This document shows positions 10,153-19,202 of a DNA stretch of 64,000 nt, piece after piece (positions within the stretch are counted from its first letter, which is position 1; every line of letters starts with the position of its first letter). The translations under genes and the position numbers were made by a program. Origin of the DNA: Amycolatopsis sp. FBCC-B4732 (GTDB lineage: Bacteria; Actinomycetota; Actinomycetes; Mycobacteriales; Pseudonocardiaceae); assembly GCF_023008405.1 (NCBI RefSeq), contig NZ_CP095376.1:372001-436000 (forward strand). Reading direction: 5' to 3'. Under the pieces are notes generated by a model. That model made no database searches and was not told the origin of the DNA. It worked only from the letters and a program-made list of their open reading frames with translations.

Positions 10153-10410
10153 TTACGCGGCGATGGCGAGGACTTCGCCCAGCGCCTGCGAGCCGGCCTC
10201 GGTCAGCAGGGCGGGGACGCGCTCGCCGCACTTGCCCGGGTGGGCCGGAGCGATCATCCCGAGCCGGGCGAGCCGGTGCACGGTGGACTGGTCGCAGCAG
10301 CTCAGGCCGTCGATGAAGAGGTCGGGCTCGCAGCTGCAGCTGATTTCGGCGCGGCCCCCGGCCACGGCTCTCAACGTGGCCCGCTCACGATGGTTCAATT
10401 CGGTGATCAT
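10153..10410 (-). CDS. Small Cys-containing hypothetical protein, possible winged-helix fold
   Basis: An 85 aa protein not recognised as a named family. It starts MITELNHRERATLRAV and has a cysteine-rich centre (ISCSCEPD, LSCCDQSTVHRLARLGMI), then GKCGERVPALLTEAGSQALGEVLA. The last part, a helix, a turn and 'LTEAG', looks like the end of a winged-helix domain (compare the common 'LTxxG' of PadR/MarR proteins). The ATG at 10410 was chosen over upstream GTG codons because GGAGG lies 7 nt before it. Clustered cysteines may bind metal; this is inference. Confidence 0.6.
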   Translation of the reverse strand: MITELNHRERATLRAVAGGRAEISCSCEPDLFIDGLSCCDQSTVHRLARLGMIAPAHPGKCGERVPALLTEAGSQALGEVLAIAA

Positions 10411-10547
10411 GGCGGTGCCTCCTTCCGTCTCGCTCATTAGACGCCTCACCACCGACAGTTTCCGCCTCTGAGCGTGCGAACCCGGGTATTTCAGGGGTTC
10501 ACGTAGGGGTGGCGTGTCGCGCTTTTCCGGGTGATCCCCGGATACCC

Positions 10548-11006
10548 CTAAGCGAGCGGTTCAAGCGTCGTCTTGCGCAAGTGGCGGAAAACGATCGACG
10601 TGCGGAACCCCACGATCTCCCGGCGCAGCGCCAGCCGGTCGGTGAGGAAAGCGTGCAACGCGTCGATGTCCGGCGTGGTGACTTCGATCAGGAAATCGTC
10701 ACTGCCCGCGGTCACGTACACGGAGAGCACTTCCGGCAGTTCGGCGATCGACCGCTGGAAGGAGTCGATGACCGCCCGGCTCAGCGGCCGCACCTGCGCC
10801 GTGACCAGCGCCCGGACGCCGCGGTTGAGGCTCGCCAGGTCGATGTCGGCGTGGTAACCGCGGATCACGCCGCGTTCGCGCAGCAGCCGGATGCGTTCGA
10901 GGCACGTCGAGGGCGCGATGCCGACCTTGCGGGCGATGTCCCGGTTGGTCTGCCGCGCGTCTTCCTGCAGGTGCCGCACGATCGCCGAATCAAGTTCGTC
11001 GAGCAC
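10548..11006 (-). CDS. Lrp/AsnC family transcriptional regulator
   Basis: A 152 aa feast/famine regulator. The N-terminal HTH (LDELDSAIVRHLQEDARQTNRDIARKVGIAPSTCLERI in outline) is followed by the RAM/AsnC effector domain with VSVYVTAGSDDFLIEV-type strands. The GTG at 11006 is taken as start, preceded by GAGGAGG at about 5 nt; a longer frame reaching 11195 would overlap the divergent gene. It faces a branched-chain amino acid dehydrogenase gene 76 bp away, so it probably controls that gene in response to an amino acid, as Bkd/Lrp-type regulators do. A 17 bp palindrome lies between them. Confidence 0.92.
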   Translation of the reverse strand: MLDELDSAIVRHLQEDARQTNRDIARKVGIAPSTCLERIRLLRERGVIRGYHADIDLASLNRGVRALVTAQVRPLSRAVIDSFQRSIAELPEVLSVYVTAGSDDFLIEVTTPDIDALHAFLTDRLALRREIVGFRTSIVFRHLRKTTLEPLA

Positions 11007-11023
11007 CGTGACCTCCTCGTCGA

Positions 11024-11040
11024 ACCGAATTTCGTTCGGT
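11024..11040. promoter_or_regulatory. Candidate Lrp operator in the divergent region
   Basis: ACCGAATTTCGTTCGGT is an inverted repeat with 6 bp perfect arms and a 5 bp centre. It lies between the Lrp start (11006) and the dehydrogenase start (11083). Its size and AT-rich centre fit Lrp/AsnC sites, which are 15-17 bp. Confidence 0.5.
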
Positions 11041-11068
11041 ACGGCGTCCGCACCGCCGACGATCACTC

Positions 11069-11074
11069 TAACTT
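11069..11074 (+). promoter_or_regulatory. Probable -10 element of a leaderless dehydrogenase transcript
   Basis: TAACTT fits the actinobacterial -10 consensus TANNNT and ends 8 bp before the ATG at 11083. No Shine-Dalgarno is present before that ATG. Transcription starting at or next to the A of the ATG would make a leaderless mRNA. Confidence 0.4.
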
Positions 11075-11082
11075 CGGCTGCC

Positions 11083-12117
11083 ATGACCGCACATGAGCAC
11101 CTCGTCGCCCGGCGTGGCCGTCGATCCGGCGTCACCACGATGGTCGCGATCCACTCGACCGCGCTCGGCCCCGCCGTCGGCGGCTGCCGCTTCAAGCCCT
11201 ACCCCACGATCGAAGAAGCCGTCGGCGACGTCCTGCGGCTGTCGGCGGCCATGACGGCGAAGTGCGCCGTCGCCGGGCTCGCGTTCGGCGGCGGCAAGAG
11301 CGTCATCGCGCCGGAGCCCGGGCGGGTGCTTTCGCCCGAGGAGCGCCGGGACGTCCTGCTCGACCACGCCGACCTGGTCGCCGAGTTCGGCGGGGCCTAC
11401 CGGGCCGGTCCGGACGTCGGCACCGGCCCGGCCGACATGCTGGTGCTGCGCGAGGCCTCGCCGTACGCGTTCTGCACGCCCGAGTCCGCCGGCGGAACCG
11501 GTTCCTCCAGCGGTCCGACCGCCGTCGGCGTGCTCGCGGCGCTGCGGGCCGCCCTCGGCACGGCGGACGTGGCGGGACGCCGGGTGGTGATCAGCGGCTA
11601 CGGCTCCGTGGGCGCGCACCTCGCGGCGAGCCTGCACGCGGCCGGCGCCGACGTCGTCGTCTCCGACATCGACCCCGCGAAGCGCGCCGACGCCGAGAAG
11701 AGCGGCCTGACCTGGACCGAACCCGGGAAAGCGCTCACCCTTACCGCCGACGTGCTGATCCCGGCGGCGGTCGGCGGCGTGCTCAGCCCCGAGACGGTCG
11801 CCCGGCTCGACACGCCGCTCGTCGTCGGGCCGGCCAACAACCAGCTCACGGCCGACACCGTGGCCGACGACCTGGCCGCCCGCGGCGTGCGGTGGATCCC
11901 CGACTACGTCGCGAGCGCCGGCGGGATCCTGTACACACTCTCGCGCGAAGCGGAGGGCCTGGACCACGAGGCCGCGCTCGCCCGCGTCGAGACGATCGAG
12001 CAGACCGTCACGAACCTCCTGGACTCCGCGGAGGCCAACGCGACCACCCCGCTGCACGAGGCGGCCGCGCTGGCCGGGCGACGGCTCACTTCTGGTGCGG
12101 CGCCACGTACTCCCTGA
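11083..12117 (+). CDS. Leucine/valine dehydrogenase (Glu/Leu/Phe/Val dehydrogenase family)
   Basis: A 344 aa NAD-dependent amino acid dehydrogenase that oxidatively deaminates branched-chain amino acids to 2-oxo acids. Visible are the substrate motif ALGPAVGGCRFKPY, the catalytic lysine region AMTAKCAVAGLAFGGGKSVI, the GPDVGTGPADM segment and the Rossmann fold VVISGYGSVGAHLAASL. Length suits leucine/valine rather than hexameric glutamate dehydrogenases (about 450 aa). Start is the ATG 11 bp after a TAACTT box; the longer frame from 10891 covers the regulator. Divergent Lrp control is likely. Which branched amino acid is preferred cannot be read from sequence. Confidence 0.9.
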   Translation: MTAHEHLVARRGRRSGVTTMVAIHSTALGPAVGGCRFKPYPTIEEAVGDVLRLSAAMTAKCAVAGLAFGGGKSVIAPEPGRVLSPEERRDVLLDHADLVAEFGGAYRAGPDVGTGPADMLVLREASPYAFCTPESAGGTGSSSGPTAVGVLAALRAALGTADVAGRRVVISGYGSVGAHLAASLHAAGADVVVSDIDPAKRADAEKSGLTWTEPGKALTLTADVLIPAAVGGVLSPETVARLDTPLVVGPANNQLTADTVADDLAARGVRWIPDYVASAGGILYTLSREAEGLDHEAALARVETIEQTVTNLLDSAEANATTPLHEAAALAGRRLTSGAAPRTP

Positions 12118-12120
12118 AGT

Positions 12121-12933
12121 TCACGGCCTTCCGGCAGCCTCCCGCAGCGCCGCGAACACCTCGGGTGACGTCGTGAAGTCGCCGAGGCGGACCGGCTTGC
12201 GGTCGCCGTGGAAGTCGCTCGACCCCGTCGTGAGCAATCCCAGGTCCGCGGCCACATCCCGGAGTCGCGCGCCGACCTCCGGTGGCTGCTCCGGGTGGTC
12301 GACCTCGATCCCGGCGAGCCCGGCCACGGCCAGCGTGGCCAGCTGCGTGTCGGAGACCTCGGCCCGCCGCTTGACCGACCGCGGGTGGGCGAGCACCGCG
12401 ACACCCCCGGCTGCCCGGACCAGCCTGATCGCGTCCGCCGTGGCCAGGACGTGCTTGGGCACGTCCGCGCGGCCGCCGTCGGCGATCCACTCCGGGGTGA
12501 AGGCGTCGGTGATGCCCACGGCGGCCAGCGCCGCGGCGATGTGCGGCCGGCCGAGCGGCGCGCCCGCGGCGATCTCCTTCACTTGCGAAAGGGTGATCGG
12601 CGCGCCCAGCTCCCGGCACCGTTCGACCATCCGCACCCCGCGGTGGTCCCGGTCGGTGCGGATCAGCTCGAGCGCGGCGGCCAGTCCCGCGTGCCCGGGA
12701 GCGACGAACAGCCCCAGCAGGTGCACCTCGGCGTCGTCGAGCCGGCACGAGATCTCGACGCCGGGGATCAGCTCGATGTCCGAAGCAGCGGACGCCGCGG
12801 CCAGCCCCGCGAAGGTGTCGTGGTCGGTGAGCGCGAGTACCGTCAGCCCGGCTTCGGCGGCGAGCCGGGGGAGCTCCGACGGCGGTGTCGTCCCGTCGGA
12901 CGCCGTGCTGTGCGCGTGCAGGTCGATCGTCAC
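12121..12933 (-). CDS. PHP-domain phosphoesterase (TrpH/YciV-like)
   Basis: A 270 aa metal-dependent hydrolase with the polymerase-and-histidinol-phosphatase fold. Metal-ligand motifs are in order: DLHAHSTASDG at the start, LALTDHDTF, PGVEISC, the internal LGRPHIAAAL, AVLAHPRS and TTGSSDFHG. Proteins of this type (YciV, RNase AM) remove phosphates or nucleotides from short oligonucleotides and 3',5'-bisphosphates; the substrate here is inferred. The GTG at 12933 puts DLHAHS at residues 3-8 as usual. The longer frame has a non-homologous tail overlapping the neighbour. It converges on the dehydrogenase, 3 bp between stops. Confidence 0.85.
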   Translation of the reverse strand: MTIDLHAHSTASDGTTPPSELPRLAAEAGLTVLALTDHDTFAGLAAASAASDIELIPGVEISCRLDDAEVHLLGLFVAPGHAGLAAALELIRTDRDHRGVRMVERCRELGAPITLSQVKEIAAGAPLGRPHIAAALAAVGITDAFTPEWIADGGRADVPKHVLATADAIRLVRAAGGVAVLAHPRSVKRRAEVSDTQLATLAVAGLAGIEVDHPEQPPEVGARLRDVAADLGLLTTGSSDFHGDRKPVRLGDFTTSPEVFAALREAAGRP

Positions 12934-13027
12934 CCGGCGGAGGATCTCACAGCGGTCGCACCCGGTGTGGCTCCCGACATACCCGGCTGGAGAGGTACGC
13001 GGGCGCCCGGTCGACTTGAATGGAGGT

Positions 13028-15763
13028 GTGGAGATCCTCACCGACGCCGCCACGCTCGCGCTCTACACGACCGACGCGTCCAACTACCGCCACGTGCCGC
13101 GCGGCGTGGTCCTGCCGGAGTCCGTCGACGACGTCGTCGCCGCGGTCGCCGAAGCCCGCGCCCGTGACCTGCCGGTGATCGCGCGCGGCGGCGGCACAAG
13201 CGTCGCCGGGAACGCGTGCGGGCCCGGGCTGGTCATCGACGCGTCCCGCCACCTCGGCGGGGTGCTCTCGCTGGACCCGGGGACCCGGCTCGCGCGGGTG
13301 CTGCCCGGGACCGTGCTCGACGACCTGCAGGCGGTCGCGGCGCCGCACGGGCTGCGGTTCGGGCCGGACCCGTCGACGCACAGCCGCTGCACGATCGGCG
13401 GGATGATCGGCAACAACGCGTGCGGCTCGCACTCGGTGGCGTGGGGGCGCACGGTCGACGTCGTCCGCTCGCTGGAGGTGCTGCTCTACGACGGCACGCG
13501 GCTGCGGTTCGGGCCGGACGAGCCCACCGAAGGCCGGATCTTCGACGAGCTGCGGGCTTTGGTGCGCGACAACCTGGCGTTGCTGCGCAAGGAACTCTCG
13601 ACGTGGCCGCGCCGCGTTTCCGGCTACGGGCTCGAGCACCTGTTGCCGGAGAACGGCTTCGACGTCGCCAAGGCGCTCGTCGGGAGCGAGGGCACGTGCG
13701 TGACGATCCTCGAAGCGACCGTGTCCCTCGCCGAGCTCCCGGACCGGAAAGTGCTGGCGGTGCTGGGCTTCCCGTCCGACATCGCGGCGGCTGACGCGGT
13801 GCCGGCGATCCTGCCGTGGTCGCCGCTGACCGTCGAAGGCGTGGACGCCGAGCTGGTCGCGATGCTGCCGGGCCGGGCCGCCGACCTGCCGCCGGGTGGG
13901 GCGTGGCTGTTCGTCGAGCTGGCCGGGGACGACCCGGCTTCGCGGGCACGAGCCTTGGCGGCGTCCCTCGATCTGACGGGCTTCGCGATCGTGGACGACC
14001 CGGCCGCGCAACGCGGGCTGTGGCGGATTCGCGAGGAGGGCGCCGGGCTCGCGACGCGGCTCGCCGACGGGTCGGAAGCGTGGCCGGGCTGGGAGGACGC
14101 CGCCGTCCCGCCCGAGCGGCTCGGCGCGTACCTGCGCGAGTTCAAGGAGCTCATGCGGGCGCACGGGCGCCGCAGCGTCGTGTACGGCCACTACGGCGAA
14201 GGCTGCTTGCATCTGCGGCTCGACTTCGACCTGCTGTCGTCCTCAGGCGTGGCGGACTTCCGGCGCTTCCTGGAAGAAGCCGCGGACCTCGTCGCGGCGC
14301 ACGGCGGTTCGCTGTCCGGTGAGCACGGCGACGGCCAGGCGCGGTCGGAGCTGCTGTCCCGGATGTACAGCCCCGAGATGATGGACGTTTTCGCGCGGTT
14401 CAAGGGGATCTTCGACCCGGCCGGGCGGATGAACCCCGGCATCCTGGTGGCGCCCCGGGCGATCGACGCGGACCTGCGCGTGCGCTCGGCGGCACCGGCC
14501 GTCGAGGACGCCGTGTTCCTCGGCTACCCCGAGGACCGGGGGAGTTTCGGGCAGGCGATGCGGCGCTGCGTCGGCGTCGGGAAGTGCCGCAACACCAGCG
14601 GTGGCGGCGTGATGTGCCCGAGCTACCGGGCCACCCGCGAGGAGCAGCACTCGACGCGCGGGCGCGCGCACCTGCTCGCCGAGATGATCAACGGCGAAGT
14701 GATCAAGGACGGCTGGCGATCGTCCGAAGTGCACGATGCCCTCGATTTGTGCCTGTCCTGCAGGGGATGCCTGTCGGACTGCCCGGTCGACGTCGACATG
14801 GCGACGTACAAGGCGGAGTTCCTGCACCAGCACTACCGGCGGCGGCTGCGCCCGGCGTCGCACTACTCGATGGGCTGGCTCCCGATGTGGCTGCGGCTCA
14901 GCGCGCGGGCACCGCGGCTGGCCAACTTCGTCGGGCGCTCCCGCTTGGCGGGCCTGGTGAAACGGCTCGGCGGGATCGCGGCGGAACGCGATCTGCCGTC
15001 GTTCGCGCCTTCGCCGTTCACGCGTAGCCGGGCCGATCTTCGCCGACGGGCCTCGGGCGAGCGCCGGGTGGTGCTGTGGCCGGACTCGTTCAACAACTAC
15101 CTGACGCCGTCGGTGCTCGACGCCGCGTACGAGGTGCTCACCGCGGCGGGCTACGACGTCGTGCTCCCGGACCGCGGAGTCTGTTGTGGACTGACGTGGG
15201 TGTCGACGGGCCAGCTCGGCGTGGCCCGGCGCGTGCTGGACCGGACCCTGGACGTGCTCGCGCCCTACCTGGCCGACGGCTACGAGGTGGCCGGCCTGGA
15301 ACCGAGCTGCACGGCGCTGTTCCGCGGCGACCTCCCGGCGCTCATGCCGGGTGACGAGCGGGCCTCCTTGCTGGCGTCCCGCACGTTCACCTTCGCGGAG
15401 CTGCTGGAGCGGGCGCCGATCCCGTTCGCGGCGCTGGACGTGGACGCGATCACGCAGGTGCACTGCCACCAGCACGCGGTACTGGGCTTCGGCCCCGACG
15501 AGTCGGCCCTCGCGGCGGCGGGCGTCCGCAACACGACGCTGGACTCGGGGTGCTGCGGCCTGGCGGGCAACTTCGGCTTCGAGCGCGGCCACTACGACGT
15601 GTCCAAAGCGGTGGCGGAGGACCGGATGTTGCCGGCGATCCGCGCGGCTTCTCCGGAGACGGTGGTGGTGTCGGACGGCTTCAGCTGCCGGACGCAGATC
15701 GAGCAGGAGTCGGGCCGCCGTCCGGTCCACCTGGCCGAGCTACTGCGGCGTGCCTTGCCCTGA
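13028..15763 (+). CDS. FAD-linked D-2-hydroxyacid dehydrogenase with Fe-S C-terminal half
   Basis: A 911 aa flavo-iron-sulfur protein of the GlcD/GlcF fusion type (YdiJ-like). It probably oxidises D-lactate, D-2-hydroxyglutarate or a similar acid at the membrane face into the respiratory chain. The FAD_binding_4 (PCMH) motif is VIARGGGTSVAGNACGPG, with IGNNACGSHSVAWGRT, and the FAD-oxidase C domain contains YGHYGEGCLHLRLDFD and GEHGDGQARSELL. The ferredoxin-like part has CVGVGKC...MCPSY and CLSCRGCLSDCPVD. Two CCG cluster-binding domains follow (GVCCGLTW and GCCGLAGNFGFERGHY). Start is uncertain: GTG 13028 is chosen, although GGAGG lies only 1-2 nt before it; TTG 13016 is an alternative. Confidence 0.88.
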   Translation: MEILTDAATLALYTTDASNYRHVPRGVVLPESVDDVVAAVAEARARDLPVIARGGGTSVAGNACGPGLVIDASRHLGGVLSLDPGTRLARVLPGTVLDDLQAVAAPHGLRFGPDPSTHSRCTIGGMIGNNACGSHSVAWGRTVDVVRSLEVLLYDGTRLRFGPDEPTEGRIFDELRALVRDNLALLRKELSTWPRRVSGYGLEHLLPENGFDVAKALVGSEGTCVTILEATVSLAELPDRKVLAVLGFPSDIAAADAVPAILPWSPLTVEGVDAELVAMLPGRAADLPPGGAWLFVELAGDDPASRARALAASLDLTGFAIVDDPAAQRGLWRIREEGAGLATRLADGSEAWPGWEDAAVPPERLGAYLREFKELMRAHGRRSVVYGHYGEGCLHLRLDFDLLSSSGVADFRRFLEEAADLVAAHGGSLSGEHGDGQARSELLSRMYSPEMMDVFARFKGIFDPAGRMNPGILVAPRAIDADLRVRSAAPAVEDAVFLGYPEDRGSFGQAMRRCVGVGKCRNTSGGGVMCPSYRATREEQHSTRGRAHLLAEMINGEVIKDGWRSSEVHDALDLCLSCRGCLSDCPVDVDMATYKAEFLHQHYRRRLRPASHYSMGWLPMWLRLSARAPRLANFVGRSRLAGLVKRLGGIAAERDLPSFAPSPFTRSRADLRRRASGERRVVLWPDSFNNYLTPSVLDAAYEVLTAAGYDVVLPDRGVCCGLTWVSTGQLGVARRVLDRTLDVLAPYLADGYEVAGLEPSCTALFRGDLPALMPGDERASLLASRTFTFAELLERAPIPFAALDVDAITQVHCHQHAVLGFGPDESALAAAGVRNTTLDSGCCGLAGNFGFERGHYDVSKAVAEDRMLPAIRAASPETVVVSDGFSCRTQIEQESGRRPVHLAELLRRALP

Positions 15764-16642
15764 GCCCCACCATGCCGTCGCCAGTGCGTTCAGCGTCGGC
15801 GCCGGGGGTGCGGGCATTTCCCTGAAGTACCAAGGGAAGTTGCTGTAGACGTGCAGCAGCGCGTACGCCAGGCAACGGCGGGGATCGACCTGCTGCCCGT
15901 AGCCGTCGAGGAACCGGCGCAGGAGGTCGCCGTCGCCGCTCGTCACGAACAGGCCCACCGCCACGAAGTCGTACTCCGCGGCGCCGCGCATCGCGGGTTC
16001 GAAGTCGAACAGGCCGGTGATGCGGCCGCCGTCGAGCATGACGTGGTCGCGCATGAACTCCGTGTGCAGCGGCACGACCGGCGGCGTCCCGAGGTCGACG
16101 GCGTCGAGGAACACCGGGACCTGCGCCACCCACGTCTCGTCCAGCCCGGTCCGGCGGTGGTGGGCGACGGCCTTTTCGCGTTGTCCGGCGACGAACGCGG
16201 TCCAGCCGGCCGGCGGGAGCGCGGCCAGCCGCGGGTCGTCGAGCGCGTGCAGCGTGGCCAGCAGCTCGCCCAGTTCGGGCATCAGCCGCCGCCTGTCCTC
16301 AGTGGACAGTGCGGGCCAGGCTTCCTTGAGCGTCCGGCCGGGCAGGCGTTCCATCAGCAGCCAGCCCCAGCCGTCGTGCTCGCCCGCGTCCTTCAGCGCC
16401 GGCGTCGGCAAACGGCCGTGCAGCACTTCGAGCGCCGTGCGTTCGGTGGTGAGCTCGTCGCGGTACAGCGGCGGGTACAGCTTGAGGACCAGGTCGTCGC
16501 CGGCGGCGTAGACCGGCAGCGAGCCCTCGGTGAACGGCACGACGTCGTCGCGGCCCAGCAGTCCGGTGACCGCGGGCAGCAGGCCGGCGCGGGTGAGCGC
16601 CGCGAACCCGGCCTCGGTCGCCGCGGGCGGGAAGGGCACCAT
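15740..16642 (-). CDS. APH-fold phosphotransferase family protein
   Basis: A 300 aa protein of the aminoglycoside phosphotransferase/choline-kinase-like fold. N-lobe features are LVLKLYPPLYRDEL (ATP-contacting lysine) and WGWLLMERLPGRTLKE. In place of the usual catalytic HGDLHxxN loop it has LHTEFMRDHVML near residue 193, and the metal motif appears as GLFDFEPA. Some actinobacterial phosphotransferases carry this HTE variant, so the fold assignment is firm but kinase activity and substrate are not. It is the last of a close minus-strand series (padR, P450, ferredoxin, tetR) and overlaps the FAD dehydrogenase tail-to-tail by 24 bp. Confidence 0.75.
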   Translation of the reverse strand: MVPFPPAATEAGFAALTRAGLLPAVTGLLGRDDVVPFTEGSLPVYAAGDDLVLKLYPPLYRDELTTERTALEVLHGRLPTPALKDAGEHDGWGWLLMERLPGRTLKEAWPALSTEDRRRLMPELGELLATLHALDDPRLAALPPAGWTAFVAGQREKAVAHHRRTGLDETWVAQVPVFLDAVDLGTPPVVPLHTEFMRDHVMLDGGRITGLFDFEPAMRGAAEYDFVAVGLFVTSGDGDLLRRFLDGYGQQVDPRRCLAYALLHVYSNFPWYFREMPAPPAPTLNALATAWWGSGQGTPQ

Positions 16643-16672
16643 GATCCCGACGGTAGGGCGGGTGTCCAGCGG

Positions 16673-17236
16673 TTATTCGCTGCGCTCCAGCAGCGTGCGC
16701 GTCGCGGTGAGCACGAGGCGGCAGACCTCCTCGGGGTCGGCGCTGGCCAGCGGCTCCTTGCCGGAGATCTCGCGGACCAGCGCGATGCCCATCAGCCAGG
16801 CGAGCGCGAGGTCGGCGCGCAGCTCGGCGTCCGGCGCGTCGGTCAGCGTGGCCAGCACGCGGGCGTACTCCTCGCCGATCTCCTGCCGGATCGCGGCCGC
16901 GACGCCGTCGCTGCCCGATGAGCGCAGGTACGTCTCCAGCGTCCGGTTCCGCGCGCCCTCCGGCGCCAGCATGCTGAGCAAGGAAGCGCTGAAGAGCCGT
17001 TCGGGCGGCGTGGCGGCCAGCTGTTCGCGCCCGTTGCGCGCGATGACCGCCTCGAACAGCGCTTCCTTGCTGCCGAAGTACCGGAAGAGCAGCGACTGGT
17101 TGACCCCGGCCAGCTTGGCGATGTCCCGCACGGTCGTCCGGTCGAACCCGCGCTCGGCGAACAGCTTCGCGGCGGCGTCCAGCAGCGCCAGCCGCGTCGC
17201 GGCCGCGTCCCGCTTCCGGCCGGGCTGTTCGCTCAC
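16673..17236 (-). CDS. TetR family transcriptional regulator
   Basis: A 187 aa regulator. The HTH occupies residues 10-55, with LLDAAAKLFAERGFDRTTVRDIAKLAGVNQSLLFRYFGSKEALF condensed in its typical order. The C-terminal ligand domain is helical and of the TetR_C type without assigned ligand. Start is GTG at 17236; no clear ribosome-binding site is present. It lies 43 bp downstream of the ferredoxin gene and 30 bp upstream of the APH-fold gene, in the same direction, and so may be co-transcribed with the P450 system. Its operator is unknown; the perfect palindrome at 21168-21187 before the other P450 is one candidate, by inference only. Confidence 0.9.
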   Translation of the reverse strand: MSEQPGRKRDAAATRLALLDAAAKLFAERGFDRTTVRDIAKLAGVNQSLLFRYFGSKEALFEAVIARNGREQLAATPPERLFSASLLSMLAPEGARNRTLETYLRSSGSDGVAAAIRQEIGEEYARVLATLTDAPDAELRADLALAWLMGIALVREISGKEPLASADPEEVCRLVLTATRTLLERSE

Positions 17237-17279
17237 CGGTGCAGGCTAACCGGCAAACCGGACGCGCGTGCGCCCGCCC

Positions 17280-17477
17280 TTACGAGCCGGTGAGGCGGAT
17301 CGCGGCGGCCGGGCAGGTCAGCTCGGCCTGGCGGACCGCCTCCTCCTCGCCCGCCGCCGGCTCCCCGGTGAGGAGGACGACCGTGCCGGTCTCCTCGTCC
17401 TGGTCGAACGTGCCCGGCGCGAGCAGCACGCACTGCCCGGAAGCGACACAGCTGGCGGTGTCGGTGGTGATCTTCAT
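17280..17477 (-). CDS. 3Fe-4S ferredoxin of a P450 system
   Basis: A 65 aa single-cluster ferredoxin of the kind that donates electrons to bacterial cytochromes P450. Cluster ligands are Cys10, Cys16 and a third in LTCPAAA near residue 55. Only three cysteines of the motif are present, as expected for a 3Fe-4S protein (C-x5-C...C-P). The ATG is 4 bp after the P450 stop, so the pair is co-translated. A ferredoxin reductase is not in the window. Confidence 0.93.
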   Translation of the reverse strand: MKITTDTASCVASGQCVLLAPGTFDQDEETGTVVLLTGEPAAGEEEAVRQAELTCPAAAIRLTGS

Positions 17478-17481
17478 CGGC

Positions 17482-18696
17482 TCACCACTCCACGGGGACG
17501 CGGTCGACGCCGCCGGCCACGCGGTTGGTGCGGACCCCGATTTCGTCGATCCCGACCGCGAGCCGCAGGCCCGGGAAGCGCCGGAACAGCTTTGGGAAGA
17601 CCGTGCGCAGCTCGGTGCGGGCCAGGTTGGCGCCGATGCAGACGTGGGCGCCGGTGCCGAAGGCGAGGTGCACGTTCGGCGTCCGGTCCGGGTCGAACTC
17701 GTCGGGGTCGGCGAACACGGCCTCGTCGCGGTTGGCCGCGTCGCTGGAGATGAGGACGGCGTCGCCGCGGGTGATCCGGATGCCCGCGACCTCGACGTCT
17801 TCGTGCGCGTAGCGCAGCAGGCCGGTGCCGCTGGTGGCGGTGAGCCGCAGGATCTCCTCGACGGTCTGCGCCACCTGGCCCTCGGGGTCGGCGGCGAACC
17901 GGTCGCGGCGGGCGGTGTCGGTGAGCAGGAACAGCGTGCCCATCGCGATCCGCGTCGACGTCGTCTCGTGGCCGGCGAACAGCAGCCCGGCTCCCATCCG
18001 CGCGAGGTCGTCGTCGGTGAACGTCGGGTCGTCGGCCTGCACGGCGACCATGTCGGAGATGACGTCGGGCTGCGGGTCCGCGCGCTTGGCCTCGGCCAGT
18101 TCCGTCATGTAGGCCTTGAACTCGGTCATCGCGGCCTGGGCGTCTTCGCCGCCGTCCATCATGGCGATCCGCTCGGACAGGCCGCGGAACTTCTCGCGGT
18201 CCTCGTAGGGCACGCCGAGCAGCTCGCAGATCACCAGCACGGGCAAGGGGAACGCGAGGAAGTCGGTGAGGTCGACCGGCGCGCCGGGGTCGGCGTCGCG
18301 CGCGGCCTGCAGGTCGTCGAGGCAGCGGTCGGTCAGCTCGGCGATCCGGTCACCGAGGGCCCGCATGCGCGGCGCGGAAAAGGCGGGCGCGAGCATCCGG
18401 CGCATCCGCTTGTGCTCGCGCTCCTCGCTTTCGAAGTCCCCGCTAGGGCCGTCCTGCACGGCGGCGTAGGAGATCCGCGACGCCTGCTCCGGCGCCGGGT
18501 GCGACCGCCCGAAGCGCTTGTCGCGGAAGACTTCCTTGGCCTCTTCGTACGAGGTGATGAGCCACGCCGGATCACCTGCTGGGGTGAGCACGCGGCTCAC
18601 CGGCGCCTGCCGTCGCAACGCTTCGTAGTCCGGCGCGATCTCGAGCGCGTTGCCGCGGGAAAAGGGGAGCCGAGGCGTCTGTTCGGTGGTGGTCAT
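17482..18696 (-). CDS. Cytochrome P450 (CYP105/107-like class)
   Basis: A 404 aa soluble bacterial P450 mono-oxygenase. I-helix oxygen-binding motif [13 protein letters not shown] is near residue 237, the ExxR of the K-helix is in [12 protein letters not shown], and the heme loop [15 protein letters not shown] has its cysteine ligand near 351. The substrate is unknown; CYP105/107-type enzymes often hydroxylate macrolides, terpenoids or xenobiotics. The ATG (18696) overlaps the padR stop in an ATGA, and the ferredoxin follows after 4 bp. A long frame upstream (to 19239) is the out-of-frame image of padR. Confidence 0.94.
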   Translation of the reverse strand: MTTTEQTPRLPFSRGNALEIAPDYEALRRQAPVSRVLTPAGDPAWLITSYEEAKEVFRDKRFGRSHPAPEQASRISYAAVQDGPSGDFESEEREHKRMRRMLAPAFSAPRMRALGDRIAELTDRCLDDLQAARDADPGAPVDLTDFLAFPLPVLVICELLGVPYEDREKFRGLSERIAMMDGGEDAQAAMTEFKAYMTELAEAKRADPQPDVISDMVAVQADDPTFTDDDLARMGAGLLFAGHETTSTRIAMGTLFLLTDTARRDRFAADPEGQVAQTVEEILRLTATSGTGLLRYAHEDVEVAGIRITRGDAVLISSDAANRDEAVFADPDEFDPDRTPNVHLAFGTGAHVCIGANLARTELRTVFPKLFRRFPGLRLAVGIDEIGVRTNRVAGGVDRVPVEW

Positions 18697-19202
18697 GCGT
18701 CGCTCCTGGGGTCGCGGTTCAGGTCGGAAAGCCAGCGGAGTTCGGCGTCGAACCGCCCGAGCACGTGCCGCAGCGCGGCCCGGCTCCACGGATCGGCCTG
18801 CCCGGCGGCGAGCTCGGTCAGCCGGCGGTGCTCGGCGGTCAGCGCCCGTTCCCGGACTTCGAGCACCCGCGCCCGTTCTTCCGGGCGCAGCCACCCGAAG
18901 TTGCCGACGCGCGCCAGGAATTCCTCCTGGCTGAGCGCCAGCTCGGGCGGGAAGTCCGCCAGCATGTCGTGCAGCAGCTCCCGCCCGACATCGGTGACGG
19001 TGTAGACGTGCCGCGGCGGCTTGGCCTCCTGCTCCTCGGCACTGCGGCTCACGGCGCCCGCGTCGACGAACCGCCGAAGCGTGGGGTACAGCGAGTTGTT
19101 CGACAAGGTGTGCCCGGTCGAGGACTCCACGGCTTTGCGCAGTTCGTAGCCGTGCATCGGTTCGCGGGCCAGCTTCGACAGCAGGAGGATCTCGATCCAC
19201 AC
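18693..19202 (-). CDS. PadR family transcriptional regulator
   Basis: A 169 aa PadR-type repressor. The winged helix (residues 1-70) shows the family pattern [21 protein letters not shown] and [17 protein letters not shown], then [12 protein letters not shown] as the wing. The C-terminal helical Vir_act_alpha_C part ends [16 protein letters not shown]. Start is GTG at 19202. It is the first gene of the padR-P450-ferredoxin series (4 bp overlap with P450), and a 19 bp palindrome begins directly upstream of the start codon, so it very likely represses its own operon and is released by an aromatic or antibiotic-like ligand. Confidence 0.92.
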   Translation of the reverse strand: MWIEILLLSKLAREPMHGYELRKAVESSTGHTLSNNSLYPTLRRFVDAGAVSRSAEEQEAKPPRHVYTVTDVGRELLHDMLADFPPELALSQEEFLARVGNFGWLRPEERARVLEVRERALTAEHRRLTELAAGQADPWSRAALRHVLGRFDAELRWLSDLNRDPRSDA

